From Pomphorhynchus laevis (lineage: Eukaryota; Acanthocephala; Palaeacanthocephala; Echinorhynchida; Pomphorhynchidae), in NCBI GenBank assembly GCA_012934845.2, contig WNNJ02000947.1, positions 19,903-83,902 of the forward strand: a stretch of DNA of 64,000 nucleotides. The letters run 5' to 3'. The notes below the pieces were generated by a model, which saw nothing but the letters and a program-made list of their open reading frames with translations, made no database searches and was not told where the DNA came from. Shown here in pieces: positions 45,131 through 56,033 of this stretch. The position numbers were made by a program, and so were the translations under genes. Positions within the stretch are counted from its first letter, which is position 1. Every line of letters starts with the position of its first letter.

Positions 45131-48100
45131 TTAGTTGCCTTTAGATTCTAACATGTCCTTGGCCTGATTAATCTTTGCTGCAATGTAAGGAGATCCACCT
45201 AACCAAAATCACAAAATTATGATCATATGACAATTACAAAATTACCCTTATCCGGATGATTCAGTATCATTATTCTTCGATAGGCCTCTCTGACACGTTG
45301 ATTAGAAGATTGAGCACTGTAATTTTTTAATTATATAAATTAACAAAAGTGGAAAATTAACAAAGTTATAATTTAAAAAATAAAACATTTGATTATAATT
45401 TAATAATTAAGATAATTTTTAATTTGTTAAGAAATAATAATCTGATTATAGCAGGGAATTAGAATTATTAAATAATTATAAATAAAAATTATTCTATAAT
45501 TAAAAATATATAAAATTTATTCATTTTAAGTTCTTTTTAATGTTGCCCTTTTGTCGTTATCACTTCCATTTGCTCAACTTAATTGCTAGATTTCCCACAT
45601 AGTTTACAGAAATATATTTTTATACCAACTTACTCTCCAATTTCATTTTAGAATGATGCATTTCTTTTGTTCATTTATCCGTTTTTATGGAAAACTTTAG
45701 GAAGCGGATCAGGGACAACACAGTGGAGATTGAACAATAGAGAGATGAATTTGAGTTTAAGTGAAAATGTCAAAAATGTAAACTTAAAGTGCTTACATTA
45801 AGAAGAAAGGATCTAAAACATCCTTGTGAAATACTGTGCCAAATGGAAGAATATAAAGATAAAGGGGGGGGGTTGAGTGAGCACATAAAGAGAAGAGATA
45901 AGATATAATTAGGATATAGTAGGTCGTAGTCGTGACAAAACAGAAGGCAGATCAAATGAGATTACGATACGACATATTTTCATATAGCAGCTTGAAGTAG
46001 ATCACTAAAAAGGTTTTGAAAAACGAGTGTAGTAGATTGATTAAATCAGACAGAGGATTGAAAAGGGGTATAAATTTGAGGAAACAATGTATAGTTAGAC
46101 CTGATATAACACACGACGCTATGCCATCTACATCAGTGTCATCATCGTTATCATCATATGGTAAAATATCAAGAGACTATTTTTAGAAGAAAGTACGAGG
46201 GCAGTTTTCTAGTTCTCTGGAATAGTGAAGCTACGAATAGATGAGTTGAAAAGAGTGGTAAGGAATTGATATATAATGGAATAAATAGATTTAAGTACAT
46301 ACGAAGGGATATGGGCGGCAGGCGAAGAGGTGTTGGGAATAGAGATGAGAACCTTAGACTTAGTCAGAAGAAAGATGAAGATGGAAAATACCTCAGGAAG
46401 AAATATACACTATTAGCAAGACAAAATGGATGATTTACATGTATAGATGATATCATCGTAGTGAGTTTAGATTGAAAATAAGAGAGCTCACGGAGGATCG
46501 ATGATATAAGTATTTGGAGAGTAAGGAAGAATTCTATTAAAGATCTTCCAAGTATACGTTTGATCATACGATGGTGCCATCTTATTTTGCAAGAAAAGTT
46601 TACATTTATAAAGTAGAAGAAAGTGGTGGGAGTGTTGAAAATTTAAGTAATGAGCACGATGATTAGAGACAGGAGTGTGAACACGTTTGAGAAAACAAAT
46701 AAAGATTCTAAAAGAATGATGTAGACTGACTTAGAAATTCTACAGTCAGAGTCGAACCAAGGTGAACACGAAGATTGTTTAAGAATTTTGGACTGGCGAG
46801 GTAAAATATAATTATGGATGGTGAAGAGCTCATTGTTGAAAAGTGTGGATATACTATCATCTCTAAATAAGGTTACAAGAGGCGACAAAAGAGGACAGTC
46901 AATAATAAAGGAGCGCAATAGAGGAAGGTTGAGAAGTTACCATGATCGACTTAAAGTTGAAGAGGTACAAGCAGGAGTGCACGTAATAGTGATATAAACA
47001 GTGATTAGAAAATGATCGAAAAAATAGGATCAGAGAAAGCGTATGAAATGAGTCTGTTGTAAAACGCGATAATATCAAGAACGCGGCGAAGAATATGTGG
47101 TTAGTAAATGAGGACTAAAGTCGGACAGAAGACTTACGCGTTTCACAAAATCGGAATCAGAAGAGCGATCTAGACGGATGTAGAAATCGTCACGAACAAT
47201 TAAACGTAAATAAGAAAGTGAAAATATTGAAAAAGAGGCAAGACGGGATAGATGAACTTGAGAGGTAGATGATTGTAAGTTGAAGAAGAAAAGGAAATTA
47301 AGATTACAGTGAAGCAATTTAAATGTAGTACAAGGTAAGAGGAAATCGAGTTTCTCAAGAGACGCAGGGATACGAGCAAGGGCGACGATCTCGATATGAT
47401 TAGAATTATTTGATTTTCTTGACTTAATTAGGAGAGCGGAGTCAACAAGAGTAAATTCGAAATAACGTAGATTACGGATTGCAAGGTTGTCAGTATCAGT
47501 ATGCCGAGATTCAGTGATACATCAAAGATCTAGTGATTGTTGTGCGAAGAGATCGAGAAGTCCGTTTTGTGAAAAATTGAACGGGTGTTAAGAGCTCGAC
47601 GAAAAAATCATTCGTTTAATTGTTGACTCGAGTGGGAGATGAAGAAGGAAGACGGGTCGCTAACGAATTCTGGGATGTAGGTGCACTACACACAAATTTC
47701 CATTAACTTTTTTGTGGCCAGAGATGACTTGCCACTGACTTCGCTTCGACGCTTTTCAAGACGAGCATACAAAAGTTGCCGATTTAAGAGTTGTTTCTCA
47801 TAGACAATAATTCCATGTCAACATGATAGCTGAATATATTTAGGGCAACTCATTACAGAACTAATTAACGAACGATTAACTAACTACTTTGTATTCATCT
47901 ACTCGATTTAATTTATCTTGATATTTAAAGCCTCTCATGTAATTTATTTTTTGTTGTAAACTAAACTTTTTGAAGTTTTTTAAATAATTTTTTTCCTGTA
48001 GAGACATATCGTGCCAGTACGAGTTCTCTAACTCGTCTTATGTTTATTTTGAGACAACTCGTCTTAGAACTTTAAAATGAACAAACAAACGAAACTCATA

Positions 48101-49522
48101 TTTGTATTAACTAACTACTCTGACACTATCTTAACCATCTAATACTAACTAATGCGAAAATATGGCATAACAGAGATAAAGATACTTTAATTTAACATAT
48201 ATTTTAGTAAATTCTGCCTATTAATAGTTTTGTAAATTTTTTATTTATATTTTATAAAATTCTATTTGAAAATTTTAAAACCAAATTTTTCGAAAGTTGT
48301 CAAAGATACCTAAAAATCTCTTTTACCAGGAGACATCGTAACTTTGCCATTTTTATTGACATGCATTTCCAAGAAGAACAAAATATGTATTTTCAACTGA
48401 TTCATAACACCTCAGGGAAATACTAAGAAATTACAGGACTAGATGTCGAAAATTCCCATTTTCTAGACCAATAAATTCAGCCTATTAATAGTATTTCCCT
48501 AAGGTGATCTGAATCAGTTAAAAATACATATTTTGTTTTTGGAAAAGGGTGTCAATAAAAATTGCCAAGTTAAGTGGTCTTCTATTAAGAGATTTTTAGG
48601 TATCTTTGACAACTTTAGAAAAATTTGGTTTTAAAAATTTGAATAGATTTTTATAAAATAAAAATCTCTGTTATGCCATATTTTCGCATTAGATAGTATC
48701 CGATTGTTAAGATTGTGTCAGAGTCGTTAGTTAAAACAAATATGAGTTCGTTTGTTTTTTCATTTTAAAGTTCTAAGACGAGTTGTCTCAAAATAAACAC
48801 AAGACGAGTTTGGGATAACTTGTCCTGGCCCGAGTTGCCCCTCATCAATGAATAAAATTAAATAAATTTACAATTAAATTCTTTGAAAATTTCCATTATC
48901 CATTAAATATATTTTTGCAATACAATTAATTTTAATTTAAAAGAATCTAGAAAAGTCTATGACTTGTTTTATTAAATAAATTATTATATACAGGACAGGA
49001 CAAAGCCTATATGGCCTTTCAGTCTGCTCACAAAAATAAAATAGATTAGCATTAAATAAAATGTAGAACTGATAGAGATAATAACATCATGGATAAGGTT
49101 GTTTATGTATTTCTTGACGATAATTTAAAGCAAAATAGCACAAAGTAATTACACCAACCTTACGCCAAGGATAAGGCCTGCTTCACGCTTAGTCATTTTT
49201 GATTCAAAACCTCCTCTGTAGTATTTTAAACCATCAAAACTCTAAATGCACAATGTTAGGTTCTATATTGTATATAGCAAATATACTCCAGCATTTAGGA
49301 CAGCCAATCGTCTTTGAAGTGATTTGACTGCACTTGGACCAACCTTACTCAATATAGATCCTTAACGTTTCCATGGACGAAGTTAGTTTATAAATAATTA
49401 TACAGTATTTTACCGCAAACTCCAACAGCTGCAAGACTTATTCCAGCTATTATTAAATGTGACGCCTATATTATTGTCAGAAATTAAAAAACCACATCCA
49501 AAATATGATTTATACTGACCAT
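45131..49522 (-). CDS. TIM14 (Pam18/DNAJC19), mitochondrial import motor J-like protein, six coding exons
   Basis: The minus-strand exons are 49522-49520 (ATG only), 49465-49414, 49360-49287, 49241-49159, 45316-45246 and 45198-45131. All introns are GT-AG and the coding total is 351 nt (116 aa plus TAA), the same length as human DNAJC19. The N-terminal membrane segment reads MASHLIIAGISLAAVGVCG. Next come KYYRGGFESKMTKREAGLIL and GV-S, a J-domain with the HPD motif ([20 protein letters not shown]) and the C-terminus KDMLESKGN. TIM14 anchors in the inner mitochondrial membrane and stimulates mtHsp70 in the PAM motor of TIM23 for matrix import. Four introns are 47, 45, 53 and 54 bp; intron 4 is 3842 bp and holds a LINE piece and a foldback element. 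No coding damage is seen. Confidence 0.95.
45660..47700 (-). mobile_element. LINE remnant (family gamma type) in the TIM14 intron
   Basis: Minus-strand fragments read as an endonuclease-to-RT stretch: VRDDFYIRLDRSSDSDFVKRV (47215-47140), then KQSSCSPWFDSDCRISK (46780-46725), the endonuclease/RT linker motif common in jockey/CR1 LINEs, then GRSLIEFFLTLQI and further pieces to about 45780. Frames are heavily broken. Same orientation as TIM14. Gamma membership is inferred from similarity to 58900-59550 and is not certain. Confidence 0.5.
47842..48842. mobile_element. foldback (MITE-like) DNA element in the TIM14 intron
   Basis: A 1-kb element with long imperfect inverted arms: GTTTATTTTGAGACAACTCG at 48042-48061 pairs with CGAGTTGTCTCAAAATAAAC at 48779-48798. 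The match continues inward over about 350 bp (ATGCGAAAATATGGCATAAC, GTCAAAGATACCTAAAAATC, CAAAATATGTATTTT). The outer ends AGGGCAACTC / GAGTTGCCCCT look like short terminal inverted repeats. No transposase is encoded. A target duplication is not evident. It is probably a non-autonomous DNA transposon. Confidence 0.7.
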
Positions 49523-49568
49523 TGATTATGAGCACGTCAAAATATATCTTTAAACAGTGAATCTATCA

Positions 49569-49577
49569 CTGAAAACA
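49569..49577 (-). promoter_or_regulatory. TTTTCAG acceptor upstream of TIM14 exon 1
   Basis: The minus strand reads TATGTTTTCAG ending at 49569, 46 nt before the ATG. It is a likely spliced-leader or 5'-UTR intron acceptor, similar to the one before the YEATS gene. Confidence 0.4.
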
Positions 49578-49639
49578 TAAAATCGACATCAAATAAATCA
49601 GATGAGTTAACTGAATCTAAGTATTTCGCAGCATAAAAA

Positions 49640-49995
49640 AATAAAAATAAGAATAAATAATTATAAATAATATATAATTGCTAAAAGATTTTATAAAGTT
49701 TATATCAAATCAATTTATGTAATGTTAAAATTTAAAATAAAAATCATTTTTTATGAATTGACCAATAAATAATGTATGATGTATCAGAATAAGGATTATA
49801 TGATATTAGGAAGAACTACTATATCATTAAGTTTAGGCTATATTCCTCAACACAACATAGCAGAGGGCAAATACTTGTTAATGACGTATTTCCTCTGGTA
49901 AAATTTTATTAACTAGTATCTTATTCTAATACAAAGTATATTATTTATTAGCCATAAAAAATTTGACTTAAGAGTTTAAATTTATTTTTAATATT
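49640..49995. repeat. dispersed repeat pieces upstream of TIM14
   Basis: About 49640-49800 matches 44000-44155. About 49925-49995 (ACAAAGTATATTATTTA ... TTTAAATTTATTTTTAATAT) matches 2508-2595 beside the Penelope-like fragments. No gene. Confidence 0.55.
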
Positions 49996-51216
49996 ATTAA
50001 GTACAATACAAAGCCGCAAATGGTTGTTCAGTCCGCGCGAATGGCTTTTGTTTGCGGCTTCAGACAAACCACAAATGGCTGTTTACTACTTACAACTAAT
50101 CGTGTTTGCCTTGATATTGCAGCTTCAGCGTGCATACGAAGTTTGCTATCCGCTAAGAGCCGGATGGTAACCACCGCAAGCAGACCTCTTTATACTTGAT
50201 TGAGTAATAAAAATGCTATAACGACAACCCGAGCTTGGGATAACATGCAAGCGAATACGGGTAGTTGCCTATTCTATGGCGGATCGTTTCGCTTTAATGC
50301 ATCATGCCGTCTTAAGGTACACGGACCTGTAAACTTGCGCTGCTCAGGATCAGGACAGCTACCGACAGTCTACTCACACCATGTAATCGCAACGGTTGAT
50401 ACAATACTTGAGTTTTTAGACGCCGACGAAGGCACCTTCTCGACGGCATTGCCACAGGTTGAAAAGATGTAAAGTTCTTGCTGCGAAAATCAGGTCAGAA
50501 CATTCGAGCTTCTTCATAGGGTTTGGATGGAACCAGTTAACACGATCAAGCGAATTCCATGGAATCTTCGCCGCCGAGTTGGCAATGTTTTCTCATCGTT
50601 AATTCTCGAGATATTGTGTTTAAATTCATCTTACGATTGGGAGCGTTTGCTGTGGTTCCCGAAGATATGCCTACAAACTTCCCCAGGTCAGTGCCATGCC
50701 GGAGAGCACACTCGATCAAATATAAGTGTTCTTTTAGACAAATTTGAAAGTGGTAGAGAATGTGATTGCCTATCTCCTTCGGGGTTTCGATCACATAGGA
50801 AGTTCAAAAGAGCTAATGATACGAAAAACGAATTTATGGAAGTCATCGAATTGGCAAGATATGGCAATTACGAAAAGGCGATCAGCCGCCTTACGTCGAG
50901 TAATATACGTGAATATTCTGAATCTACGCAGGGAAGACTGACAGTGCTACACCCTTTACATGATGTTCTCCAAAGTCCTGGGCAACCATCTTTGATTACT
51001 CCCTTGTCGGTTTACTCGGACATAGTTGAGGCCGCAGTATCATCATTCCCATCTTTTACCTCTCATGGCAGTTTAGGTTTGAGGGCAGAACATCTCCGAG
51101 ATATGCTGTCGGTAGATCATGGGGTTTTGCTTAAACGCCTAACGTCACTGGTCAATAACATGATCGTTGGTACTCTCCCTACCGACCTAGTTCCATTTGT
51201 CGCCGGTGATAATTTC

Positions 51217-51296
51217 TGTGATAATCTAACATGTAATCATATTGTATAACTATATTCTAGATTGTTGAATAAAGCCTTATTTGGTTTATCATTACA
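51217..51296 (+). repeat. left LTR, 80 bp
   Basis: It begins TGTGATAATC and ends TCATTACA. It contains a TATA-like TATAACTATA near 51245 and AATAAA at 51268-51273. Identical to the right LTR by eye. Confidence 0.92.
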
Positions 51297-51363
51297 ATTT
51301 ATTCAACAATTGTGTTGAATTGTGTTGAACTCGGATTTTCAACAATTGACGTCCAACGTTTCC

Positions 51364-54300
51364 ATGGATAAACTTCTTATACCTCAACCTTTCAATCTGG
51401 ATCCAGACACATCAGATTGTCAAGACGAATGGATTCACTGGCGCCAAAAGCTACAAAATTTTTTCTCGTTGCAAGTCACAGTAACAGATGACCAGAAACG
51501 ATTTGTACTCATTAACTTACTGTCATCAAGACTTTACTTACTGATCAAAGATTCTAGAACATTCGACTCAGCCTTAAATATACTCGATAAGCAATTTCAG
51601 AAGCCAGTTAACGCGGTTTTTAATAGATTTCAACTGCATACTTGTCGTCAAGATAAAACGATGAATATCCAGCAATATGTGAGAAAACTTGAAGAGTTGG
51701 CAACAAAGTGTAATTTTGAAGATGTCGATGCCGCAACTAACCGTCGAAGCCATATCATTGACGCCCTCGTCCATGGTCTACTAAATTCTTATATACGTGA
51801 GAGGATACTCGAATCGAATAAAACTGACTTCGATGAAATTGTTTTAATGGCATCATCTCTAGAGGCCGCACAACAACAAGCAGCCGTTTTTACTTCAAAT
51901 GACGAGACAAGATCAATGCTAGCATCGGTTTCAGCGGACAACAATAACGAACCCTCCCATTCCGAATTCGATGATGACAAATCGATTAACGCAGCCTTGC
52001 GAAACAAAATTACCAAACGCTGTTACTTTTGCGGTAATCATTATCACCCCCGCAGTAAGTGTCCTGCAAGAGACGTTACTTGCAACATTTGTTCTAAACA
52101 TGGTCATTTTGCCAAAGTCTGTCAATCAAAATTAAAATTTTCCACCTCGACTTCATCGGCGTTATGTTCCATGTCCAACTTAGAGGATCCAAGTTCATTG
52201 ACTTCCATTACAATCAATGGTCAACAAATCGAATGTCTTCTAGATACGGGCAGTTCAGAAAATTTCATTGACACGAATATCGCACATAAATTACAACTGA
52301 CAACCACATCTTGCTGTAAAACAGTTTATATGGCGTCCTCCTCCTCTTGGGCCACAATTACAAAACAGTGCACAACAAACATTGAGTTGAATAAAAATAC
52401 TTATCCACGCTGCCGTTTTTCATTGTTGTCGTCATTATGCGCTGATGCCATATTAGGCAGAGAATTCATGAAGGAACATGAATTCATAACGTTCCCATTC
52501 GGTGGAAATTTGCCTGGACTAACTCTCGCTAACATATCTCCAGCATCTGCCATAAAAATCCAGCCATTAACACTTTTTCCGAATTTGCCGAAACATCTCA
52601 TTCCAGTTGCCACGAAATCAAGAAGACAGACACTATCAAACGCCGAGTTTATTCGAAGCCAAGTAGCTAACTTACTCAAATCCGGCATTATTCGAGAAAG
52701 CAGATCGCCTTGGCGCTCACAGGTTCTTGTTGTTACAAATAGGAATGGTAGACAGAGAATGGTTGTCGACTACTCGCAAACTATTAACCGATTCACATCT
52801 TTGGATGCCTACCCTCTTCCTAATATCGATGACCTCATTTCGAAGATTGCAACACATTCCGTGTTTTCGACGCTCGATCTTTCCAGTGCTTACTATCAGA
52901 TTCCATTGCTGGAGGAAGATAAAAAATACACGGCTTTCGAAGCATCAGGACGTTTGTACGAATTCCAGCGAATTCCTTTTGGGCTTACAAATGCTGTTTC
53001 TGCTTTCCAACGAATCATGAATAACCTCATCGAACACTATCAACTTGAAGGAGTATTTGCTTACTTAGATGACATCATCGTGTGTGGAAATAGCACTGAT
53101 GAACACGACAAAAGACTAGATCGTCTAACGACCATCGCTAATCAGCTCAACATCAAATTCTCTCCGGAAAAGTCGCGTTTGGGCAAGACACAACTCAATT
53201 TTTTGGGCTACCATATTCGACATGGTTGCATCAAACCTGACACTGAAAGAATTAAGCCATTTCTTACTTACCCGATTCCGGAAAATCACACTTCACTACA
53301 GAGACTCCTCGGTATGCTCGCTTACTATTCGAGGTGGATCCCTTCTTTCTCGGCAAAGATACGCCCACTGGTAGAATCGAAAGATTTTCCCCTCGATCGT
53401 GCTGTCATCCGACAGATAGAAGAAATAAAGTCGGAAATCTCGAATTCATTTTTATGTGCTTACAATCCGAATCTTTCCTTGACTGTTGAAACTGACGCCT
53501 CATATTCATCTATCGGCGCGGTGCTCAGTCAAAACAACTGCCCCGTCGCCTTCTATTCACGATCCTTGCCTAAAACAGCGTTGCGACAGTCGAGTGTGGA
53601 AAAGGAGGCTTACGCGATTGTGGAAGCTCTTAAATATTGGAAGCATTTCCTGCTAGGACGCTATTTCATTGTCAAAACCGATCAGAGGTCAGTGTCATTT
53701 ATGTTTGATCAAAAACTGTCGAATCGCATAAAAAGTGACAAAATCGCTCGATGGAGAATTGAACTTGCACCTTACAATTTTGGCATTGAATACCGGCCCG
53801 GACAATCAAATAAAGCTGCTGACGCAATGTCTAGGATAACATGTTCGTCTTGCAAAACAGTTAATGATCTTAAGATCTTGCATAATTCATTGTGTCATCC
53901 GGGTGTCAGTCGATTACTTCACTACGTTCGTTCGCATGAGTTACCTTTTGACAAAAGTGACGTTGCGGACGTTGTCTCTTCGTGTCAAATTTGCGCCGAA
54001 TTGAAGCCTCGATACGCTAGACCAGAAACAGCACATGTCATCAAGGCTACGCATCCATTTGAACGGCTAAGCATTGACTTTAAAGGCCCATTGACATCAA
54101 CTACAGAAAACAAATATCTCCTTTGTGTCGTTGACGAATATTCTCGCTTTCCGTTCGCCATACCGTGTAAGGATACATCTTCTATATCAGTCATCAATTG
54201 CCTGAATCAAATCTTCAGTGTTTTTGGTTACCCAGCCAACGTTCACAGTGACCAAGCAACATGTTTTCAATCCAACGAATTCCGAACGTATCTAAATTCT

Positions 54301-55020
54301 CGCGGTATTAGCTGCACCCGCAGTTCGTGCTACAACCCACGTGGTAACGGACAGGCCGAACGATTCGTTGGAATAATCTGGAAGACAACCCAACTCGCCC
54401 TCAAAACTCACAGGAAAACACTGGCGGAATGGGAATTTGTTCTGCCATTGGTTTTGTCATCTTTGCGCAGCTTACTGTGTACCGCGATAGGGGAGACTCC
54501 ACATCAACGACTATTTTCTTTCCCAAGGAATTCTTGTAACAAATGTATCGTTCCGAGATGGTTGGGAACAGGTGAAAACGTGCTTTTAAATCAGAATCCA
54601 ATGTCTAAATCAAATCCGTTGTTTTCGCAGGCTGAAATCTTACAATCAAATGGTAACTACGCTACTATTCGGAAACCTTGCGGGAAAGAGATGAATGTGT
54701 CCGTAAGAAGACTGACCAGGTACCCTATTACAAATTCTAACATAGATAACGATATGCTACTGATTGATCGGACATCAGAAGGAGACGGCATGCATTCAAA
54801 AACCGACTCGACAATCGTATCACGACAATCATTGAATGGAGCTGATAATATTACACAAGTTGGAATCGGTAACTATCGGAGTGAAGAGAATCAACAAGTC
54901 GAACATAATAGACTTCAAGAATTACGGCGTAGTCCTAGGGATAGAAGAACTCCGAAGTACCTAGACGATTATATAATCGGGGAAGACTGTGATAATCTAA
55001 CATGTAATCATATTGTATAA
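51364..55020 (+). CDS. gag-pol polyprotein of the Ty3/gypsy-type element
   Basis: One frame covers the whole polyprotein. Counting from the upstream ATG at 51322 it has 1232 codons; the ATG at 51364 (MDKLLIPQPF) fits gag better. In order come the gag capsid-like region, two CCHC knuckles at about 234-266 (CYFCGNHYHPRSKC, CNICSKHGHFAKVC), protease LLDTGSS at about 306, RT with YLDDII at about 579, RNase H from about 720 (ETDASYSSIG), an integrase zinc domain about 853-900 and an integrase core about 912-1010 (SIDFKGPL ... GQAERF). The stop codon lies inside the right LTR. Gag and pol share one frame. Confidence 0.9.
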   Translation: MDKLLIPQPFNLDPDTSDCQDEWIHWRQKLQNFFSLQVTVTDDQKRFVLINLLSSRLYLLIKDSRTFDSALNILDKQFQKPVNAVFNRFQLHTCRQDKTMNIQQYVRKLEELATKCNFEDVDAATNRRSHIIDALVHGLLNSYIRERILESNKTDFDEIVLMASSLEAAQQQAAVFTSNDETRSMLASVSADNNNEPSHSEFDDDKSINAALRNKITKRCYFCGNHYHPRSKCPARDVTCNICSKHGHFAKVCQSKLKFSTSTSSALCSMSNLEDPSSLTSITINGQQIECLLDTGSSENFIDTNIAHKLQLTTTSCCKTVYMASSSSWATITKQCTTNIELNKNTYPRCRFSLLSSLCADAILGREFMKEHEFITFPFGGNLPGLTLANISPASAIKIQPLTLFPNLPKHLIPVATKSRRQTLSNAEFIRSQVANLLKSGIIRESRSPWRSQVLVVTNRNGRQRMVVDYSQTINRFTSLDAYPLPNIDDLISKIATHSVFSTLDLSSAYYQIPLLEEDKKYTAFEASGRLYEFQRIPFGLTNAVSAFQRIMNNLIEHYQLEGVFAYLDDIIVCGNSTDEHDKRLDRLTTIANQLNIKFSPEKSRLGKTQLNFLGYHIRHGCIKPDTERIKPFLTYPIPENHTSLQRLLGMLAYYSRWIPSFSAKIRPLVESKDFPLDRAVIRQIEEIKSEISNSFLCAYNPNLSLTVETDASYSSIGAVLSQNNCPVAFYSRSLPKTALRQSSVEKEAYAIVEALKYWKHFLLGRYFIVKTDQRSVSFMFDQKLSNRIKSDKIARWRIELAPYNFGIEYRPGQSNKAADAMSRITCSSCKTVNDLKILHNSLCHPGVSRLLHYVRSHELPFDKSDVADVVSSCQICAELKPRYARPETAHVIKATHPFERLSIDFKGPLTSTTENKYLLCVVDEYSRFPFAIPCKDTSSISVINCLNQIFSVFGYPANVHSDQATCFQSNEFRTYLNSRGISCTRSSCYNPRGNGQAERFVGIIWKTTQLALKTHRKTLAEWEFVLPLVLSSLRSLLCTAIGETPHQRLFSFPRNSCNKCIVPRWLGTGENVLLNQNPMSKSNPLFSQAEILQSNGNYATIRKPCGKEMNVSVRRLTRYPITNSNIDNDMLLIDRTSEGDGMHSKTDSTIVSRQSLNGADNITQVGIGNYRSEENQQVEHNRLQELRRSPRDRRTPKYLDDYIIGEDCDNLTCNHIV

Positions 55021-55067
55021 CTATATTCTAGATTGTTGAATAAAGCCTTATTTGGTTTATCATTACA
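54988..55067 (+). repeat. right LTR, 80 bp
   Basis: Identical in sequence to 51217-51296. Followed by the target duplication ATTTC. Confidence 0.92.
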
Positions 55068-55544
55068 ATTTCATAGCCTTAAACAAACAAGATGGAGGGA
55101 TCCGCCCCATTGACATCGAGGAAACATTACGTCGTCTTTACGCTAAGTGCATTTGTTCCAAACTGAGACAATGATTTGCCTACTCGCTCCATCCGCACCA
55201 GCTCGGTGTAGCGACGCCAAACGAATTGGAACAGATAGCTCATCAAGCTCATCGGCTACAATAACTTTATGATCAATATGTCGATTGGGTTTGGGCTAGG
55301 ATAGACCTGGCTAACGCCTTTAATACGCTCTACCGAAAATATTTCGTCGATGCGATCAATTTTCCCGAAATTGATCGACGGGCATCATGGTGATACGGCA
55401 CTACTTCAAGCATTCGGTTCGGTAGCCTGTAATCCCTTCAGTCACGAAGAGGGGTGCAACAAAGAGATCCTCTCGGACCAGTTCTGGTTTGCATGTCGAT
55501 TAACTCGATTGTCGTCCAGATCTCAGAGATTTAAAAAAAGGATT

Positions 55545-55868
55545 TATTTTAACGTGGCAAATGCGTGCCAGCGCACGCTTACATGACCACAACAAAACAA
55601 GACCGTGAATCAGGTGTTGAGAAGGTGTGAACGGAGGAAGTGTTTGAATGTGATAAAGGAGGGGGCGCGGCGGACGTCGAGAGGGAGTTGATTCCAGGCG
55701 AGTGAGGCGGCGACGAGGAAGGATCGGAGACCGTAGTTGTTGGAGTAATTAGGAACGTGGAGTAAGAGGGTATGACAGGAACGAAGCGATAGCGAGGTGG
55801 GGCGAGTATCGACTAAGAAAGGAAGGTTGATGAACGATGGGGAGCCGACAGCGATGAGACGAAAGGTA
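55545..55868 (-). mobile_element. LINE family gamma piece, 3' part of a gamma/beta chimera
   Basis: The minus frame 55876-55610 gives the gamma C-terminus (PNYSNNYGLRSFLVAASLAW, NQLPLDVRRAPSFI). The tail at 55545-55600 is the family 3' end with an A-rich run. At about 55868 it joins family beta sequence without a gap. Inserted in copy I. Confidence 0.7.
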
Positions 55869-56033
55869 ATAAGCAATTTCCTCAGGTCGTGAATTCCAAA
55901 TGTTGATTACACGATTGGAGTGTCTCATTATTCGAGGATTTTTACCAGGGGGAATTTATAGAGGGTTAGGCAATGTCCACGACAATTTGTAGTTCTAAAC
56001 TTTATAATATTTGTGCAATATCTTTCAAATGGT
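55868..56033 (-). mobile_element. LINE family beta piece, 5' part of a gamma/beta chimera
   Basis: About 160 bp (AAGCAATTTCCTCAGGTCGT, ATTCCAAATGTTGATTACAC, CCACGACAATTTGTAGTTC) are nearly identical to 58210-58375 in the same orientation. The beta sequence that continues toward its 3' end at 58143-58205 is absent here and is replaced by gamma sequence. Confidence 0.75.

Larger units (their letters stand above)
51217..55067 (+). mobile_element. Ty3/gypsy-type LTR retrotransposon, looks whole and young
   Basis: The element is 3851 bp, bounded by identical 80-bp terminal repeats (TGTGAT...ATTACA) and a perfect 5-bp target duplication, ATTTC, at 51212-51216 and 55068-55072. It lies inside the older LINE-type copy I. 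The order gag, protease, RT, RNase H, integrase defines Ty3/gypsy (Metaviridae); no envelope gene is seen. Terminal repeats without differences point to a recent insertion. The 80-bp repeats are short for this group. Confidence 0.93.
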
